Shown here: positions 12,301 through 25,900 of the stretch, piece after piece
Numbering within the stretch: the stretch's first letter is position 1
Layout of the letters: each line of letters opens with the position of its first letter
Assembly: GCA_023055505.1 (NCBI GenBank)
Contig: JALIRH010000010.1
Coordinates: forward strand, 6,974,001 to 7,038,000
Reading direction: 5' to 3'
DNA: 64,000 bases
From: Callipepla californica brunnescens
Taxonomy: Eukaryota; Chordata; Aves; Galliformes; Odontophoridae
Made by a program: the position numbers and the translations under genes
The notes under the pieces: generated by a model
The model's database searches: none
Told to the model about the DNA's origin: nothing
What the model saw: the letters and a program-made list of their open reading frames with translations, nothing else

Positions 12301-15300
12301 CTTTTTCAAAATAAAGAGGTCAGAAATTCATCAACATCAGTTTCTGTGTACTCAGCACCCTCTTTTCTATTTTTAAGCAACAGCCAAGCAGGCACATTTA
12401 CTGGTAACACGTCCACACAGGTTCCCTCGGCATTCCTCAGTTCCTGGCAGCATTGCTATATGTGAATGTTGCACTTTTCCATCAATGGACAAACTACTCC
12501 CCAAACTACTATTCCCTGTAATATTACACCCTCAAAAGATATCTTTGTGAACTGACAGGTGCCTCTTTCTCCTTCCCCTTTCTTTTACTGCACTGGGGTT
12601 GGAAGCCCACACTTCATGAGGATTAATATTTCTGATTTTTCCATTTATACAATTAAAAAACAGCCCAGTGGAAGACTAACTTTATGCAAGGTATGGCAAC
12701 TTTAAAAATACAAAAACCCAGGGAGAGAAATGTGGAGAAGTACTTCAGCACCTTAGTTTAAATTCAGCTCTGTAAAAGCTCACATGAAATATTCATACTT
12801 TAATGTCCACAAAGTAGCTTAATCTGATCTGCAGAATCACAACTCTGGCAGTATAATATGTCCCATGGCCATACAAAATGCTGAAGTGAGCAGAATGGGT
12901 CCTTATTCCTCTGCCAGAAAAATTCTGACCTGCAGGCTCTTGGTGCAAAGCACTCACTGAACACCCTGTATAACTATTTAATGTATGTGCCCTCTGGAAA
13001 TGCTGAGGGCTTCTCTCTTGATGTGTTTGTTTCTGATCCTAGCAATGGACAATGTTTCTTTGTTCAGTCACCTTAGGAATATAAGTAGTAAGATCTAGGG
13101 TAACTGTTATTGAAGGCCAGTGGTCATGGAGATTTCATCCTAGGCATAATTATGTGGAGAAATACAGCTACAGAACTTCTGGATTTCTCAAAATATTTTG
13201 TCTGTCATCACTCTGTTGGACCAGCACTATTTATTTGCTTTCTAAAGCAACTCTAATTGATTTATCTGTTGCTCAGAATAACACTATGATAAATAAATTA
13301 TCACTTAAACACAATGGATTACTAACATTTCCTTTTCTAATTATATTTATGACATGTTACTTGGTCTTGCTTTGTTTAAAAGGTTACATATGTTTTCCTC
13401 ATCCCTGTAATCTAATCTAAGGTGCAAAGCCTGGCTCTGTGCCAGCGGAGCCCTTTGTTAATATACTGCCACACTGACGGAGTCCATCTGGAGTTACTGT
13501 TCTGCTTGATGTCACACAGCAGATCCTACCTGCACAGAAGATGAAAGGACATTCAAGGCACGTATCTTGGAATGACAGTTTTCTTTGTGACAAAGCACAG
13601 AGTCACAGCTTGTTAAGTAAGACCGTGACAGTGATAAAAGACAAAGCCATCATTTTATAGCAGAATATGGCCTATCTGTACATGACTAGCCATACTATCT
13701 CTGCTCATGGATGCTGACATCTCATAATGCACTCTCCCAAGTGCCGGACAGAAATAGTCCCTGAAGACAGCACCACCAGAGAGTAACAGCACGCTGCTTA
13801 TCTAGGAGCAAACGACTAGAAAAAAACTGAAGTGTACCATGTGTCCCTATTAACAACACAGATAAAAGGAGCTTGCAGTTTAAAGTATTTTCTATTTTGT
13901 GTCTGCTTGATTAGTATGATTAAACTCAAACAATAAGGACAATTAAGTTACCAAAATGCTTTTGATTCTTTTTTTATGTTGAGGGTAGATTTGCAAAACT
14001 CTGTTGGGAACCCTTACCCTCCTTTTTGAGGACTGTGTGTCCATTCTGTGTATGCAGAGTTTTTCACTGTACTTAACATTCTTCACACTTCACATCTTTC
14101 CAGACTGTCCAAACAACATTAGCTGGTGCTTACAGGTTCCCAAGCTCCCCTGCAGGGTGACAACCCATGGGAATGTGGGTTATGCTGAGAGGTTAACTGC
14201 TGGGCAACTCCTGGAGTAAATGGCAGTAGGGAGGGGACACTGTCAGCAGAACAGCAGCCAGGAGCTTGAGGCCAGTTCCTTATTTGAGGGTGCAAAGAGA
14301 AAATGTCTGGTGGCTGCTAGGGAGAGAAAAACTGGGGAACAGCCATCAGGAAAGAAAAGATTTGACCTGAAAGAAGAGAGGAAGGACTTATGTAATAGGA
14401 CTACTGATTAGCTGGGGAATACAAGGAATGAATGTCCACGTGAATCTGGGCAGAAATTAACTCATCTTGCTATAGTGATCCATATGAAAACCTATAGCTT
14501 CCTACGTTCCCAAGAGGGAATGTGTTCCCTTGCAATGCAATTTACAGGAGAAAAAAAAAATTCAAAACAAAGCAAAAAAAAACCAAAAAACCAACAACCC
14601 AGTGTTACAGCATAAAAAAAAAAGAAAAAAGAAAGAAACATTCCCAGAAATAACCCTGGATTGCTGTGAAACTAGTGATGATGTCGTGACGCAAATACTG
14701 CTTAATAGTGAGATGCTGTAAATGGAGTAAATGTAGGTGTTCAGACTGAGTAACCATCACATGGGCTAACCTGAGAAGTATGCCTAGTGCCACTGTACAT
14801 TTGAGATGCATTGGCCAGGGGTTGTAAGTCTTCAGAAGTGACAGTGAAAACCTGTCTGTCACTCTCCTCTCAAGTTGCATGGTATACATGTCTTCCTTTC
14901 CTACTGCACATGAAATCACCCCCTTCCCTGAATCCTTCAACTCATGACCTAGCACTCCCAAATGTTCCATTCCCACTTGCAGTGTAACCCACCAATAAAT
15001 ACCTGCAAAAGTCATGGATTGCCTTTAAAATTATCCTCAGTGACACCTATGAAATGCTGACAAAGTTTAGCCTGTGTCTCATTTGCTGCCTGTCATACTG
15101 TCCAGCATTAGTTTTTCTGTTTGCCTGTACCCTTCTCACGTGTTTTCTGAATGTCTCTTGTCTTCATACATAGATATTAAATCATTTGGCATGTGTAATG
15201 TAAGTAAATACAAAAATAATAGAAATGTTAATCTAAGTATACAATAATAAGGTTCTTAATGGCCATTTTTATTCCTATTCTAGTCAGCCTGGCATTTCTG

Positions 15301-16848
15301 ATGTGTCATTGCTTTTATTATATAATCAACTTTTTTCCTGTTACTGTTGACTTAATCAAACACATACTTCTTCAGATTTACCCTTTTCTGGGTTCTGGAC
15401 TTCAACACTTGCACTAGCATTCAGTTTTCAGGATGTTTATCTTTATTTATTTATTTCCAATACCTTTGTCATTATTTTTCTGAACATTTCCTGAAGCATC
15501 ATCCTTCCAAGTCTCATTTTTATGTCTTCATTTACGGGGACCCTTATCTTTGAAAATCCTCTGTCCCTCTCATGATTTTGTTTTGCAGGAATAAAGAGAA
15601 CACCAACATTATATTCAAAGATTAAAAGTTTCAGAAGGAAACAACCCCTCAAATGTTTCATGCACTTGATATTTGAGTATTTGAATTTTAGTTACATGCA
15701 ACATATAAAAGGTATAAATGACATAGTAGATGTGGAACACAGAGTTGTCATGTTAACAAGATCAGAATGCACACAAAGCACAGTGCTGTTGCAGCTTGAG
15801 TCTCAGTCTGATACACCTGAGATGATAAATGTCAGCTTCACATGAGCTTGAGCAGACAGTTTCCAGTTCCAGACCTACGACAGCTGTAAATAATTTGAGA
15901 TGTCCGTTCCTTCACTGGTTCAGGACAGACACAGGCACAGTTAGTCTGATGAAGAGCTCCGCCCCATAACATCTCTGCTGTGTATTTACCTGACAATTGG
16001 GAATATGCAATGTCTTAGTTCTTCCCATTTTGCTTGGGATGATGGCCATGCTTTTCAGAGCTCTCAATCCTGATGTGTTTATGTGAGAGTTGGAGATTGT
16101 AACTGAAGTGAACTTCAGTGAGGTTTTAGAGAATTATGTTCAAAAATATGGATTTGTATGGAGACAATTGCTTTTTCTTCCTTTTTTTTTTTTTTGCATT
16201 CATTTCATTTTTGCATACTTTGTTCTTGATGTTTTATAGTTAAAGCTAGCTCCACTAAAGTACTTTGTTGATGTGAAGCAGACAAAACTTCTAGCTTGTA
16301 AATTCATTACAAGTAGTTTTTTCCTGATGCAAGAATCCCACTAAGTAACAAATTGTAAGCATAGACATACCCTGCAAAAATGTCTTCCATATTTTAAATC
16401 CTTAAGATACAAACATTTTGATCATTCATTTTAAACTGTTGTAGCTTATCTGTTTTTTTCTAACCACAATCGTCATATGATTTTGAAATTAAGACAGGCA
16501 AAGTGTTCTATGAAGAAAATCCTCACTTCACCTGAAATAATTCTTTTTAAGAGATTCATAAAATATAGCTAGATTTTCCCCAGAGTTTTTAACTATCTGC
16601 CCTTCCTGGTTCCAGTCCGGACTACAAGTGCCAAAACATCGTTAAACAAAAAAAGAAAAAAGACTGTTTTCACAGCACTTTTGGTTGTGAGAGGCAGAAT
16701 ATCCTGAAATCTTTGTAAGGAAAAACAGTATAGTGAGAATTCCAGCTTGGCTCTGAAAAAACTTCTAGCTCAGAAATGTTGATAAAGCACTGACGATTTG
16801 GAGAAGTTTTATAAAATAAACTTTAAGCCTGCCTTGGTGGGGGGGAGG

Positions 16849-16886
16849 GGGTGGACTCCAGCCCCTACAATTCTGTGATTCTGTGA
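16849..16886 (+). mobile_element. CR1 LINE, very short 3' tail fragment
   Basis: The sequence GTGGACTCCAGCCCCTACAA followed by TTCTGTGATTCTGTGA matches the terminal CR1 3' UTR with two 8-mer tail units. Only about 40 bp remain, making it an extreme 5'-truncated copy. It sits directly after a G-rich run (16838-16851). Confidence 0.75.
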
Positions 16887-17838
16887 ACCGAGACTCTTGC
16901 TATTGCTATCAGTGAGGGAGGAGTTTGTACAGAAGCAGCAGAGGATTAGGACTGTATACTCAAATCAGGCTAACATTTCTCACTTTTCTGTTGTTTCTCA
17001 GCATAAAGTGTTTCAGATGTACTGCAGACTTGGAGCAGGAGCAATGCTGAAACTCAGGAAGACTTGCTGAGTGCCTCAAGGATAGCCACTGGAATATGTT
17101 TAAGATGACGTTGGTCATTCCTTTGTCTTGAACTTGTTTATGTAGGTTTTCTTTCCAAAACATATATTAATATTGGAAAACACACACAAACACAAAGCTG
17201 TGCACTTAACAAGCTTTTCAAAGTGGAATAAATTACTTCACACTTATTGCTTGCTAAGAAAATACACAAAAGGACTTAGCACAGAGAAGCATATGTACTT
17301 AAATTCACCCCCTGAGATTTTTATTTTGGGGTAACTTCTCATTTGGAGAAACATCGAGACATTTTATTTCTGAGAGTCTTAAGTTAAAAAAAAATTGTTC
17401 GGTCTGTAAAAAAAAAAGTAACTTTCCACTACTTTCTTCGATAAAGTGCATTTCAGATTTTGCAGATAGTTCTAATACAAAATAAATAAAATAATACACT
17501 GTTTCAGAGGTCATAAGAGGAGGCAGTTACCTTGAAATATAACTACTCTGTTGACATGGATCACTGGTATACTTTACATTCAAAATACAAGTTTGGCTTT
17601 GGTATATAATACCGCTGAAATTTTATGCAACTTCTTACAGTTTAAGTCTTGCATATTGCCTTAAATTAACTAAAAAATCTTAAATTAACTGAAAAAATCT
17701 TGCTTCTTGAAAAGCAGGAGCTCCTAAAGCCAGCCCTCCTTGGCACACAGGGAAGAATGTAGCAAGGGAAGCAGTTTTTACAAAACCCTGCTGTCATTCC
17801 AGATGCACAAGAATTTTTAAAAGCAAGAATCCCAAACT

Positions 17839-18000
17839 ACAGAATCACACAATAATTCAGGTCAAGAAGGACCTCAGGAGGTACAGCTTCTTGCTCAAAG
17901 CAGGGTCAGTTGTGAGATCAGACCAGGTTGCTCTGGGCTTTATCCAGTCTGGTCTTGACAGACCCCAAGGATGCAGATTGCATGACATCATCCACAAAGA
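17839..18000 (-). mobile_element. CR1 LINE, old 3'-end fragment
   Basis: The plus strand reads ACAGAATCACACAATAATTC, then AAGGACCTCAGGAGGT, TTGCTCAAAGCAGGGTCAG and a diverged GACCAGGTTGCTCTGGGC. This is the reverse complement of a CR1 3' region of a subfamily different from the copy at 18194. It is moderately diverged from the pattern I know, and its 5' end is indistinct. Confidence 0.85.
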
Positions 18001-18193
18001 AGCAGGCTTGTAGCCGTATACCTATTTTAAATTGTTTTGTTCAAATTTCCCCTTTATTTAAAGTGCCCAAGGAGATGAACTTACCAACCTCTTTAGCATG
18101 AGATGTGTTGAAGTGAAGGGGGGGTAAGGATGGTCCTAATACAAAGTATTTTTTACACAGAATTCCAGCATTTTCAGCTAGCAGTAGGTTTCT

Positions 18194-18611
18194 TAGAATC
18201 ATAAGAATCATAGAATGACCTGGGTTGAGAAGATCCTCAGTGATCATCTAGTTTCAACTCCCCTGCCATGGGCAGTCACCAGCCACTAGATCAGGCTGCC
18301 CAGAGGCACATCCAGCATTGCCTTGAATGTCTCCAGAGATGGGGCTTCCACAACTTTCCTGGGCAACCTGTTCCAGTCCATCCACATGTTCTGAGTGAAA
18401 AACTCCCTCCCAAAATCTAACTTAAATCTTCCCTGTCATAGTCAAAAACCATTCCCCCTTGTCCTATAATTCCCCGCTATCTTATCACTATCCACCTTTA
18501 TAAACAGGCATTCCCCCTTCCTGTTTATATGCTCCTGTCAAGTATTGCAAGGCCACAATGAGGTCTCCCCAGAGCCTTCTCTTCTCCAAGGTGTTTCCTG
18601 TGAACACTAAA
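18194..18611 (-). mobile_element. CR1 LINE, 5'-truncated copy (~0.4 kb)
   Basis: The plus strand begins with inverted tail units (TAGAATCATAAGAATCATAG), then GATCATCTAGTTTCAACTCC, then GGGCAACCTGTTCCAGTCCA. Further in it has CCTTGTCCTATAATTCCCCG and GGTCTCCCCAGAGCCTTCTC, the inverted final part of CR1 ORF2 and its 3' UTR. It lies about 190 bp from another CR1 relic in the same orientation, and the two look like independent insertions of different subfamilies. Confidence 0.92.
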
Positions 18612-21538
18612 CTCTGTAGACAGAAACTTTGATTAAAAAGAAAAGATTAGTCAGTCAGATAGACTGAAATGATTTGAGCAGAAAATAGGAAATAAGTAAA
18701 AAAATACCCTCAGTTTTTTTGAACCCTTCCTTTCAACAGCATTGTCAAATTAGGTTGATATTGGTATGAATTCCTTAAAATACAACTAAATAGAGCACAT
18801 TTGAGATGCTTCTCTGAACACAGGTCAATTGGCATTCTTTTTATATACATTCTTTGCAAGTTCAGCTTTTTTCCTTGATACCTGGTTTTCCAAAGTGCTT
18901 AGCACCTGCAGCTCCTGCTGACTGCATTTGAAGCACTGCAGTTACCCAGGAAATCAGGTCAGATTGTGCTTTCACTCACACAGCCAAGCCATAGCTTTCA
19001 ATGGAAGCCTCACTTTTCTGTTTCTCTGCACCTTCTGCTATTTATCCATGGTGGATGCTGGAGCTGTCTTTTTAACCTACCAACATCCGAGGTCAGTTCC
19101 TGAGCTCATCTAGTGAGAGACAAATGAGGGCTGCTGTGCTGGATAATGCCCTAAGGACTGGGGTCTGGAGCAAGGCCTAACCTCAAGTTCTTGGTTCTTC
19201 ATGTCTGCAAACTCATAGCGAGGTAAAGTGAACTATGAACAGATGCTTGTTTCTGCTCTGCTCTGACGCCTGACCAGTCAGACTATCAAAGCAGAGTGAT
19301 AAAAGAAGCCAATCCTTTCTAGGGGTACAAGCATTTATTCACAGGAACAGGGGGAACAAAGGAGAAAAAAAGGAAAAGAATTAGGACTCTGAAACCATTT
19401 TTCTAAGAACTGTCTAAAACGTAACACAAGTTTTCACCTCTATGCACAGAGGTGCAGGCTAAAAATCCATATTTGTGATATGTAATTGCAGATACTTGTA
19501 CAAATCAGGGTAAAGCAGAAAGGTCCTTGTTTCACTGACTCTGTAGAGTGTAACTGGAGATTAGGAAAATAATTATACATTGTTAAAAGTGTGTATATCA
19601 TTAATTGAGATTATAGAAAGCTATCTATGTCCGGGGCTAAAAAATGGTGTTATCCCAAAATCTCATTAATAGTATCCAATTACTGTATGTGGTTATATAA
19701 CTGTTCATCTCACTATGTGGCCATTTATTGCTGAAGTCTGTTGCTGCTAAACATAAATTGCATAGAGCGCAGTGTGCAAAGGCACTAATGGCGTTTACTT
19801 TGCATTTTGCTGTACAAGAATAAGCATAACCACATTCTGAAACAGAATTAATCTTGAGGGGGAGGGGTATTTCAAGCAAATGTTGCCCATTTCACATGCT
19901 GTAAAATTAGTTCGGTTTTGTTTTTGCATCAAAAACATATTACTGTCATGGGGTATAAAAGAAAGTAAATGTTTTCTGGTTTAAATATGTAGTAAAACCA
20001 GTACACTACCGTATTAAACTTGTCATTAATCTTAAGACATTTTCCCCCAAATTCTATACAAGCCACATGCCTTACAGAGATCAAAGTGCCCTTCATTAGA
20101 ATATGGCAGGTTTTACTGAAAGGTCTGCGTGTGGGCACTGGCCAAAGACAATGTCAGTGAACCTCTACTGGCAACAATGAGTAAAAATAAAATAAGCAGA
20201 AGTATTTACTGTGAGTCAGTAAATACTACAGACTGCAATCATAGCATGTCAGGCAATTACCAGAAGAAGAAAACACTGTTAAGTCCAGCAAATAAAATGT
20301 GATCCCCTCATAAGCCACAGACATGAGAGTGGATGATGGTAGGCTAAATCTGGAGCTCGCAGGATATTAACCTTACTGAATGGAAGGTTGATGATTACTG
20401 TTTTATCAAATTCAACAGCTAAGCTGTTTGCATAGCAAAATGCTTATTTCCTTTTGTGAAAGGAAAACTGTGTTTGAATAGTAAAGCTACTGTGAGAAGG
20501 AAGCAAAATCAATGAGCTGCAGCATAAGGGAACCGTTGCAAACTGGAATAATAAACAGAAGAGTTATGAAGGGCCAAAACTATAGACCAAAGCAGCAGGA
20601 GAATGGAGAATAGCCTATAATGATTTCTGAGGGGATTGTTTTTCATTTACTTCGCAGTTAATAGTGAGATTTAATTGACCTCTGCTGGAGGAGGATCATC
20701 TTCCTAAGAAGGAAACAAAAAATGGCTGAAGGACAAATACTATAGCAGATAGTAAAAGATCTCCATATGAAAAAAAGATCCAATAAACAACTCAAATTCT
20801 TTCCCCATTACAGAAAGGATAATATACTATGTTGGTATGGAGATTTCAATTCAGTGTTATCTAATGAAAAAATAATTATTTAACAAAAAGTCACCACAGA
20901 GGTTTTTGTTGTAAAGAACAAAACACTCATTCCCATAATAATAACAGTCCTTACTCCATATCACACACTGTCCATTCTGTGCAAGTACATTGCTGATCCT
21001 CAGCTCTTTTGGAAGAGTTATGAAAGACAAACTCCTTCCCAGACTGTAGTATAGAAAGGTAATCCTAAGGAAAGATACATTTGCTTATATCTGCTGGTGT
21101 CTTATGAAAATAATCATATATCATTGAGTAACATAAGTCAGTCAAACTGTGCTTTCTGGAAACAGCCCAGATACTCAGTTCTATTCCAAATATGTGTTTG
21201 ATGAGGCCTGACAAAGTAATAACACAGGTTACTGGGGGAAAAGCTGTATTTTGAACTAAGCTTTGTAAACTAGCTAGTCTTTTGTTTTACACAACATTCT
21301 CACTGCAGAAGTTCATTGTTTTTCATCCAGTATTCAACAGTGTCTTTGATAACACAATTGGCTTAACAAGGATAATGTGTTGTAAGCTATGTTCCGCATA
21401 TGCTTGCAAACAGGAGCTTTTATCAAAGTTGATTGTTTTCCTGATGGAATTGTGAGGGAGTTGACATAATATATTTAAATTTTAAAGGCCCTTTAAAAAG
21501 CAACAATCTGTTAATAAAAAAAAAATTATGATTAATCT

Positions 21539-21667
21539 TAAAAAAAAAAAAAGAAAAAGAAAAAAAGAAAAAATAAAGGCAGGAAGTCAGGAAGGTGAGA
21601 AAGAAAGGGAAGGAGGAAGGAAGAAGGAGGAAGGAGGAAGGAGGAAAGAAAGAAAGAAAAAGAAAAG
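21539..21667. repeat. Polypurine (A/GGAAA) tract, ~130 bp
   Basis: The plus strand is almost entirely A and G, with a handful of T/C interruptions between 21574 and 21596. It starts A-rich and changes to GGAA/GGAGGAA units, then GAAA units at the right end. Such tracts can mutate by slippage and, when mirror-symmetric, can form triplex DNA. Confidence 0.9.
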
Positions 21668-22508
21668 ATGCTGACTTGCATAAGATGACTAGATAAGACT
21701 TCAGCTGGTCTGAGCAACCAAGGAAGCAAAAGTTTCAGTGCTTGAGAATTTTAGGAAGGAACAGGGAGTTCCTCATTGAGTACAAGCTTTCCAAAGGTTA
21801 AATAGTGACTGAATGGCTTTAGATAATTTGTGTCTACCCAAGTGTTGTCTTAGGTGCCTAAATCCTCACTGGATCTGCCCCAGGAGAGAGAAGAGTGTTG
21901 TGCAGCTAAGTGCTGTGCTTTTACAGAAAATCAATGCCTAGTTCCCATTTTGCATTTAAAAAATCCTCCCCCAGCATTTGTATAGCTTGCCATTATACAA
22001 CTAATTGGACACATTATAAATGCTTAAAGACATCAAAGGGCATTAACAAGGAGGAAAATGTGATCATCTAGTCTAGTACAAAGGAGTGTGAAAATCAGAA
22101 GAAAATGTATCAGAAAAGAGTGATGTATTCAGGTGAGGAACAGTCTCCTCTCTAAAACATCAGAAGCTCCTGCAATTTAATTATTCAAAACAAGAATAAA
22201 CATGGCACTGGCAAACTGAAGCAGGGTAGGGTGATGGAGTGTCAACTCTTCCTCCAAGTGATGCCACACTGTGGAATCAGATCTTTCTTCTATTTTGAAT
22301 TTATGTTTTTGGATCAACTGATGATTATCAGAGAAGCCTGCGAAAACACATTGTGGCATAGGGATGGTGTTTGCTTGCCAATATTTCTGAATTTGTCAGT
22401 GTTTTTCCTCATTTTATTCAGGATAATAAATCACTGCCTGGGACCTGCTGGAGTTCATAATTTTCTCCTATGGAATATAAAAATGAATGTAGAACTACAT
22501 ATGGAAAA

Positions 22509-22536
22509 TTTTTTGTTTTGTTTTGTTTTGTTTTGT
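22509..22536. repeat. (TTTTG)n microsatellite, short
   Basis: Four to five tandem TTTTG units follow a short T run. This is the same repeat unit (complement AAAAC) as the longer arrays near 31.2 kb and 51.1 kb. Confidence 0.85.
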
Positions 22537-22685
22537 AAAATAATGATAAACCCACAGCTGACAACTAGGCAGACAACAGCACACATGATTTAAAAGGGAA
22601 CATCCATTCTTTTGCATGTTAGATCTAAAGGAAAAGTAATATAGTGCTATAGTGTTTTTCAGGGGTGCCCACTAAGGAGAAAAGA

Positions 22686-22921
22686 AGCACTGGGCACAAA
22701 CTGGTATATAGGAGTTTCCATCTGAACGTTTTTGATGTGAGGATGATGGAGTGCTGGAACAGGTTGTCCAGAAAGTTTTTGGAGTCTGCATCCTTGCAGA
22801 TATTCAAAAGCTCTTATGACATATTTCTGAGCAACCTACTCTAGGTAACCCTGCTTGAGCAGTGTGCTTGGATTTTCTGAACTTGACTGGTCTCTTCCAA
22901 CTTCAGCTGTGTTCTGTGATT
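22686..22921 (+). mobile_element. CR1 LINE, 5'-truncated 3' end
   Basis: In order, this has GCACTGGGCACAAACTGG, TGTGAGGATGATGGAGTGC, TGGAACAGGTTGTCCAGA, GGAGTCTGCATCCTTGCAGA, CTGAGCAACCTACTCTAGG and CTCTTCCAACTTCAGC, ending in a degraded TTCTGTGATT tail. This is the CR1 C-terminus plus 3' UTR in forward orientation, moderately diverged. Confidence 0.9.
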
Positions 22922-25900
22922 TAGAAACAGTTCTTAATACCTTAGAAAGATTTTACAGTATTTCTGGTTGACTACCACCCATTGAACATCATCTGCTTGG
23001 AAGTTCAGATTACACAGTTCAGGAATCTCAGTCCTTTTTGCAGAGAAAGTGCTTAAAGCTGTGGAAAGCAAATTACTGCAGTCTGTCTTACTGTGCCATT
23101 TCATTTTCCTTATTTCTCTTTGAGGTGAAGAAGCAGAAGGTATCTGGATTGAAGGTTCTGATGTGAGAAAAGAGACACCATGAATAAACACAGGACAGAA
23201 AAATCATTGTGAAAATGAGGAAAGCTACTCGTTTCTGGAGATACATATTGTTTTCAAGAGAGTAATTCCTCCAGTTGCAGAAGTTATCTCATTGTTATAT
23301 TTTCCAGCAAAACAACAAATTTTAGAAGAACACATTCATACATTTAAATACAAGGACCCTCAGGAATGAAAGGAAACAGTTAGCAAGCATGACCTACAAT
23401 GACCAGTTCAGTCATACTGGCATGCCTAACAAGTAACATTTTTATAAAAACAAAAGAGTTATTCATGTTACTAAGATTTTTTCACTCTTTTTTTTCCTAC
23501 AATTTCTTAAACACATCCTACTTATTTTTAAAATCCTCATTCATTAAATGGAAAGCAAAATTGAAAAATCTGTATTGATAAAATAGCAAACAGGAAAAAA
23601 AAAGGGGGAAGAGGGTCAACCTTGAACTCTGTGACATGGAAAGAATTTTAATATATCAGAGTGTTGGATACATTATGACAGCTAAACACAGTTAAGCATA
23701 TTAGTAGTGAAAAGTTCATCATATAGAATGCCAGAAAGGGAATTTGTTTCTTTCCCTCCCTTTTTTTTTCTTTTTTCTTTTTCTTTTTCTTTAAGACAAG
23801 CTTAATTTTTTGGATACTAATTCATTCTTTTGAATGCTTGGAGATGGGCAAGGTGTAATTAATTTGCATTTCACAAATAAAGTTCACAGTAACCTTAATG
23901 ATAAATTATTTAAATTAAAATTACTACCTTTTTCAAGAGCCTAGGAAACCAGAGAATACAAGCCTATACAGGAGCATGTGACACTTTCTCATCACAGCAA
24001 AGGCTTTAAAAAACATTGAATAATAGTAAAAAATGTTGATTCTATGTTCTTGTGTATAAATTATATTAATACTTTATTATGAAGTATAAAAGATGGTATC
24101 TCCTTTGTAGAACATTCACTTTTGGGGCAGGGAGCATTAAACTTCAAAGACACTACTTTAATTTTCCAGGTGATTACCAAGCATTTATCAAAACAAAATA
24201 AAACAATAAAAAGAACTCCCAAGACTTCCATAGACCACTACCTGGGTATCTGAATCCCTCTTCATTTTTAGACACCTTCATTTTCCTAATATGAAAAACA
24301 TGTGCACAGAAACGTAACTGGCCTTTGTTTTCACTGGCTGCAGACAGCTGAGTGCAGATCTGTCAGATCCAAACCCAGTGTCTTAAGAGATTCAGACACA
24401 TCAGGAATATGAATGGGACTGTGCATATCAGCAGTCATTTTCCCCAAATTATTACTGCATGTGCTGTATCAAAAAAGCTGGGATGTGAATTTTCTTTACT
24501 CACTCTACACCACCTGTTTTCTTCTAAAAGCAATTGTTATATTAAGTAGTCTTCTTTTTCCTTAGAGGCAGGAAAGCATTTGACAGAGAGGTGAACTGGC
24601 AGACCACACAGTAAGTCATAAGAACTCATAAACGGAGATAAGTTATATATAAAGGAGTGGACATAGAATGTTTCTTCACACAATCACGTTTCTATTTCAC
24701 TGTTAATTGGAGGACAACTGAGGTCTTGGCCTACAAATGTTTTCTGCTCATACATGCCACTGAGGAATAAAAATGTCACTACAAATTTCTAGAATGGTAA
24801 ATACCTTTTGTAGCTTAATTTTCATTATCCCCCATTCATTTTTAAAACACAATATAAAAACAGAAATCCAAGCTGGATATGAAGAGCAAGGGCAGCTATT
24901 GTTACAGAAGATCATATAAGATGCTCCTATACCAAGAGAGCTGGTGAACTTTGAGTTGGAGAAATCTCAAGGCAATGGAAACATGAATTTTCATCTGGAG
25001 GACACCTATATCTTCAGGGTCAAATGTGCATGACACATCCATATTTCTTTATTACTAGATAAATATATTTCTTAACAAGTTTCAAATATAATACTTTAGT
25101 TCACATGAATTCTCACAATTCTTAGAGCATTAAGTGTTTGCTGTCATGTCCACAGACAGATACAATCCTCCATGGATAAAGAACATAGAACCCAATAAAG
25201 AAAGAGAAAAGGGGAAAGATTATGCAGACTATTTTGTATTTGAAACCAAGTTTTATAGCTATATGAATGATTTTTTTTTCCATCTTTCTGGTTACGAATA
25301 GTTTTTACTTTGTTAGTGATGGCCACTACTGTTGAAGACTTTTCATTCTGTCAGAGCTAGTCAAATAATAATGTCCATTTATATAATAAGCAATTATTCA
25401 TCCATCAATCACTGAGCAAATTATTAATAATTTTCACAGTTCAAGAAATTTGGTGTATGTAATAGTCATCAAATAAAAGAGTCAATACATCCTTTTTCTG
25501 ACAATCTCTGAAAAATTATCTACAAATACTTGTTTAATTAGCCAGCTCAACTACGTCTCCTGTCTACTGAGCAGACATTAAGTATTCCCCCAGCTCTTTT
25601 CCAAAGAAAATTAATATCCAGTTACACAATTTTTCTATGTGCCACAGTTACTTGTTAATCAGACTTTCTTACCTGAGGTCAGTCAGTGGTTCAGATCAGG
25701 TGGCAGTCATATTTATTTTTATCCAAATAAATATTCTACAGTCACTCCTATTTTAGTTCTCTTCAATCCCACACAAAAAAAACCAACAACAACAAAACAA
25801 ACAAACAAACAAAAAAAACTTATTGTAAGCATACCTTGCCAGGCAAAAGAAACCAGAAATCTGTTTTTTTTTTTTAACTAATTTCTGTCTGATGCATTAT

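Larger units (their letters stand above)
3011..16848. other. Gene-free intergenic stretch
   Basis: About 13.8 kb with no gene, RNA gene or clear transposon that I can name. Contents are AT-rich unique sequence, a TTTA/TTAA-type tract at 3290-3343, a trinucleotide-like tract at 6342-6389, and A-rich runs near 14550-14640. Frames up to 136 codons occur (for example 14605-15015 on the minus strand), but none has recognisable domains or splice-site context. Old, highly diverged repeats could be present below what can be recognised by eye. Confidence 0.55.
18612..22685. other. Intergenic DNA, no gene seen
   Basis: AT-rich unique sequence with one prominent purine tract at 21539-21667. I recognise no coding exon or RNA gene. 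Confidence 0.55.

Noticed and set aside
14605..15015. 136-codon minus-strand open frame
   Set aside because: No recognisable motif, and one end is translated from an A-rich run, giving a Phe-rich end. Most likely chance.
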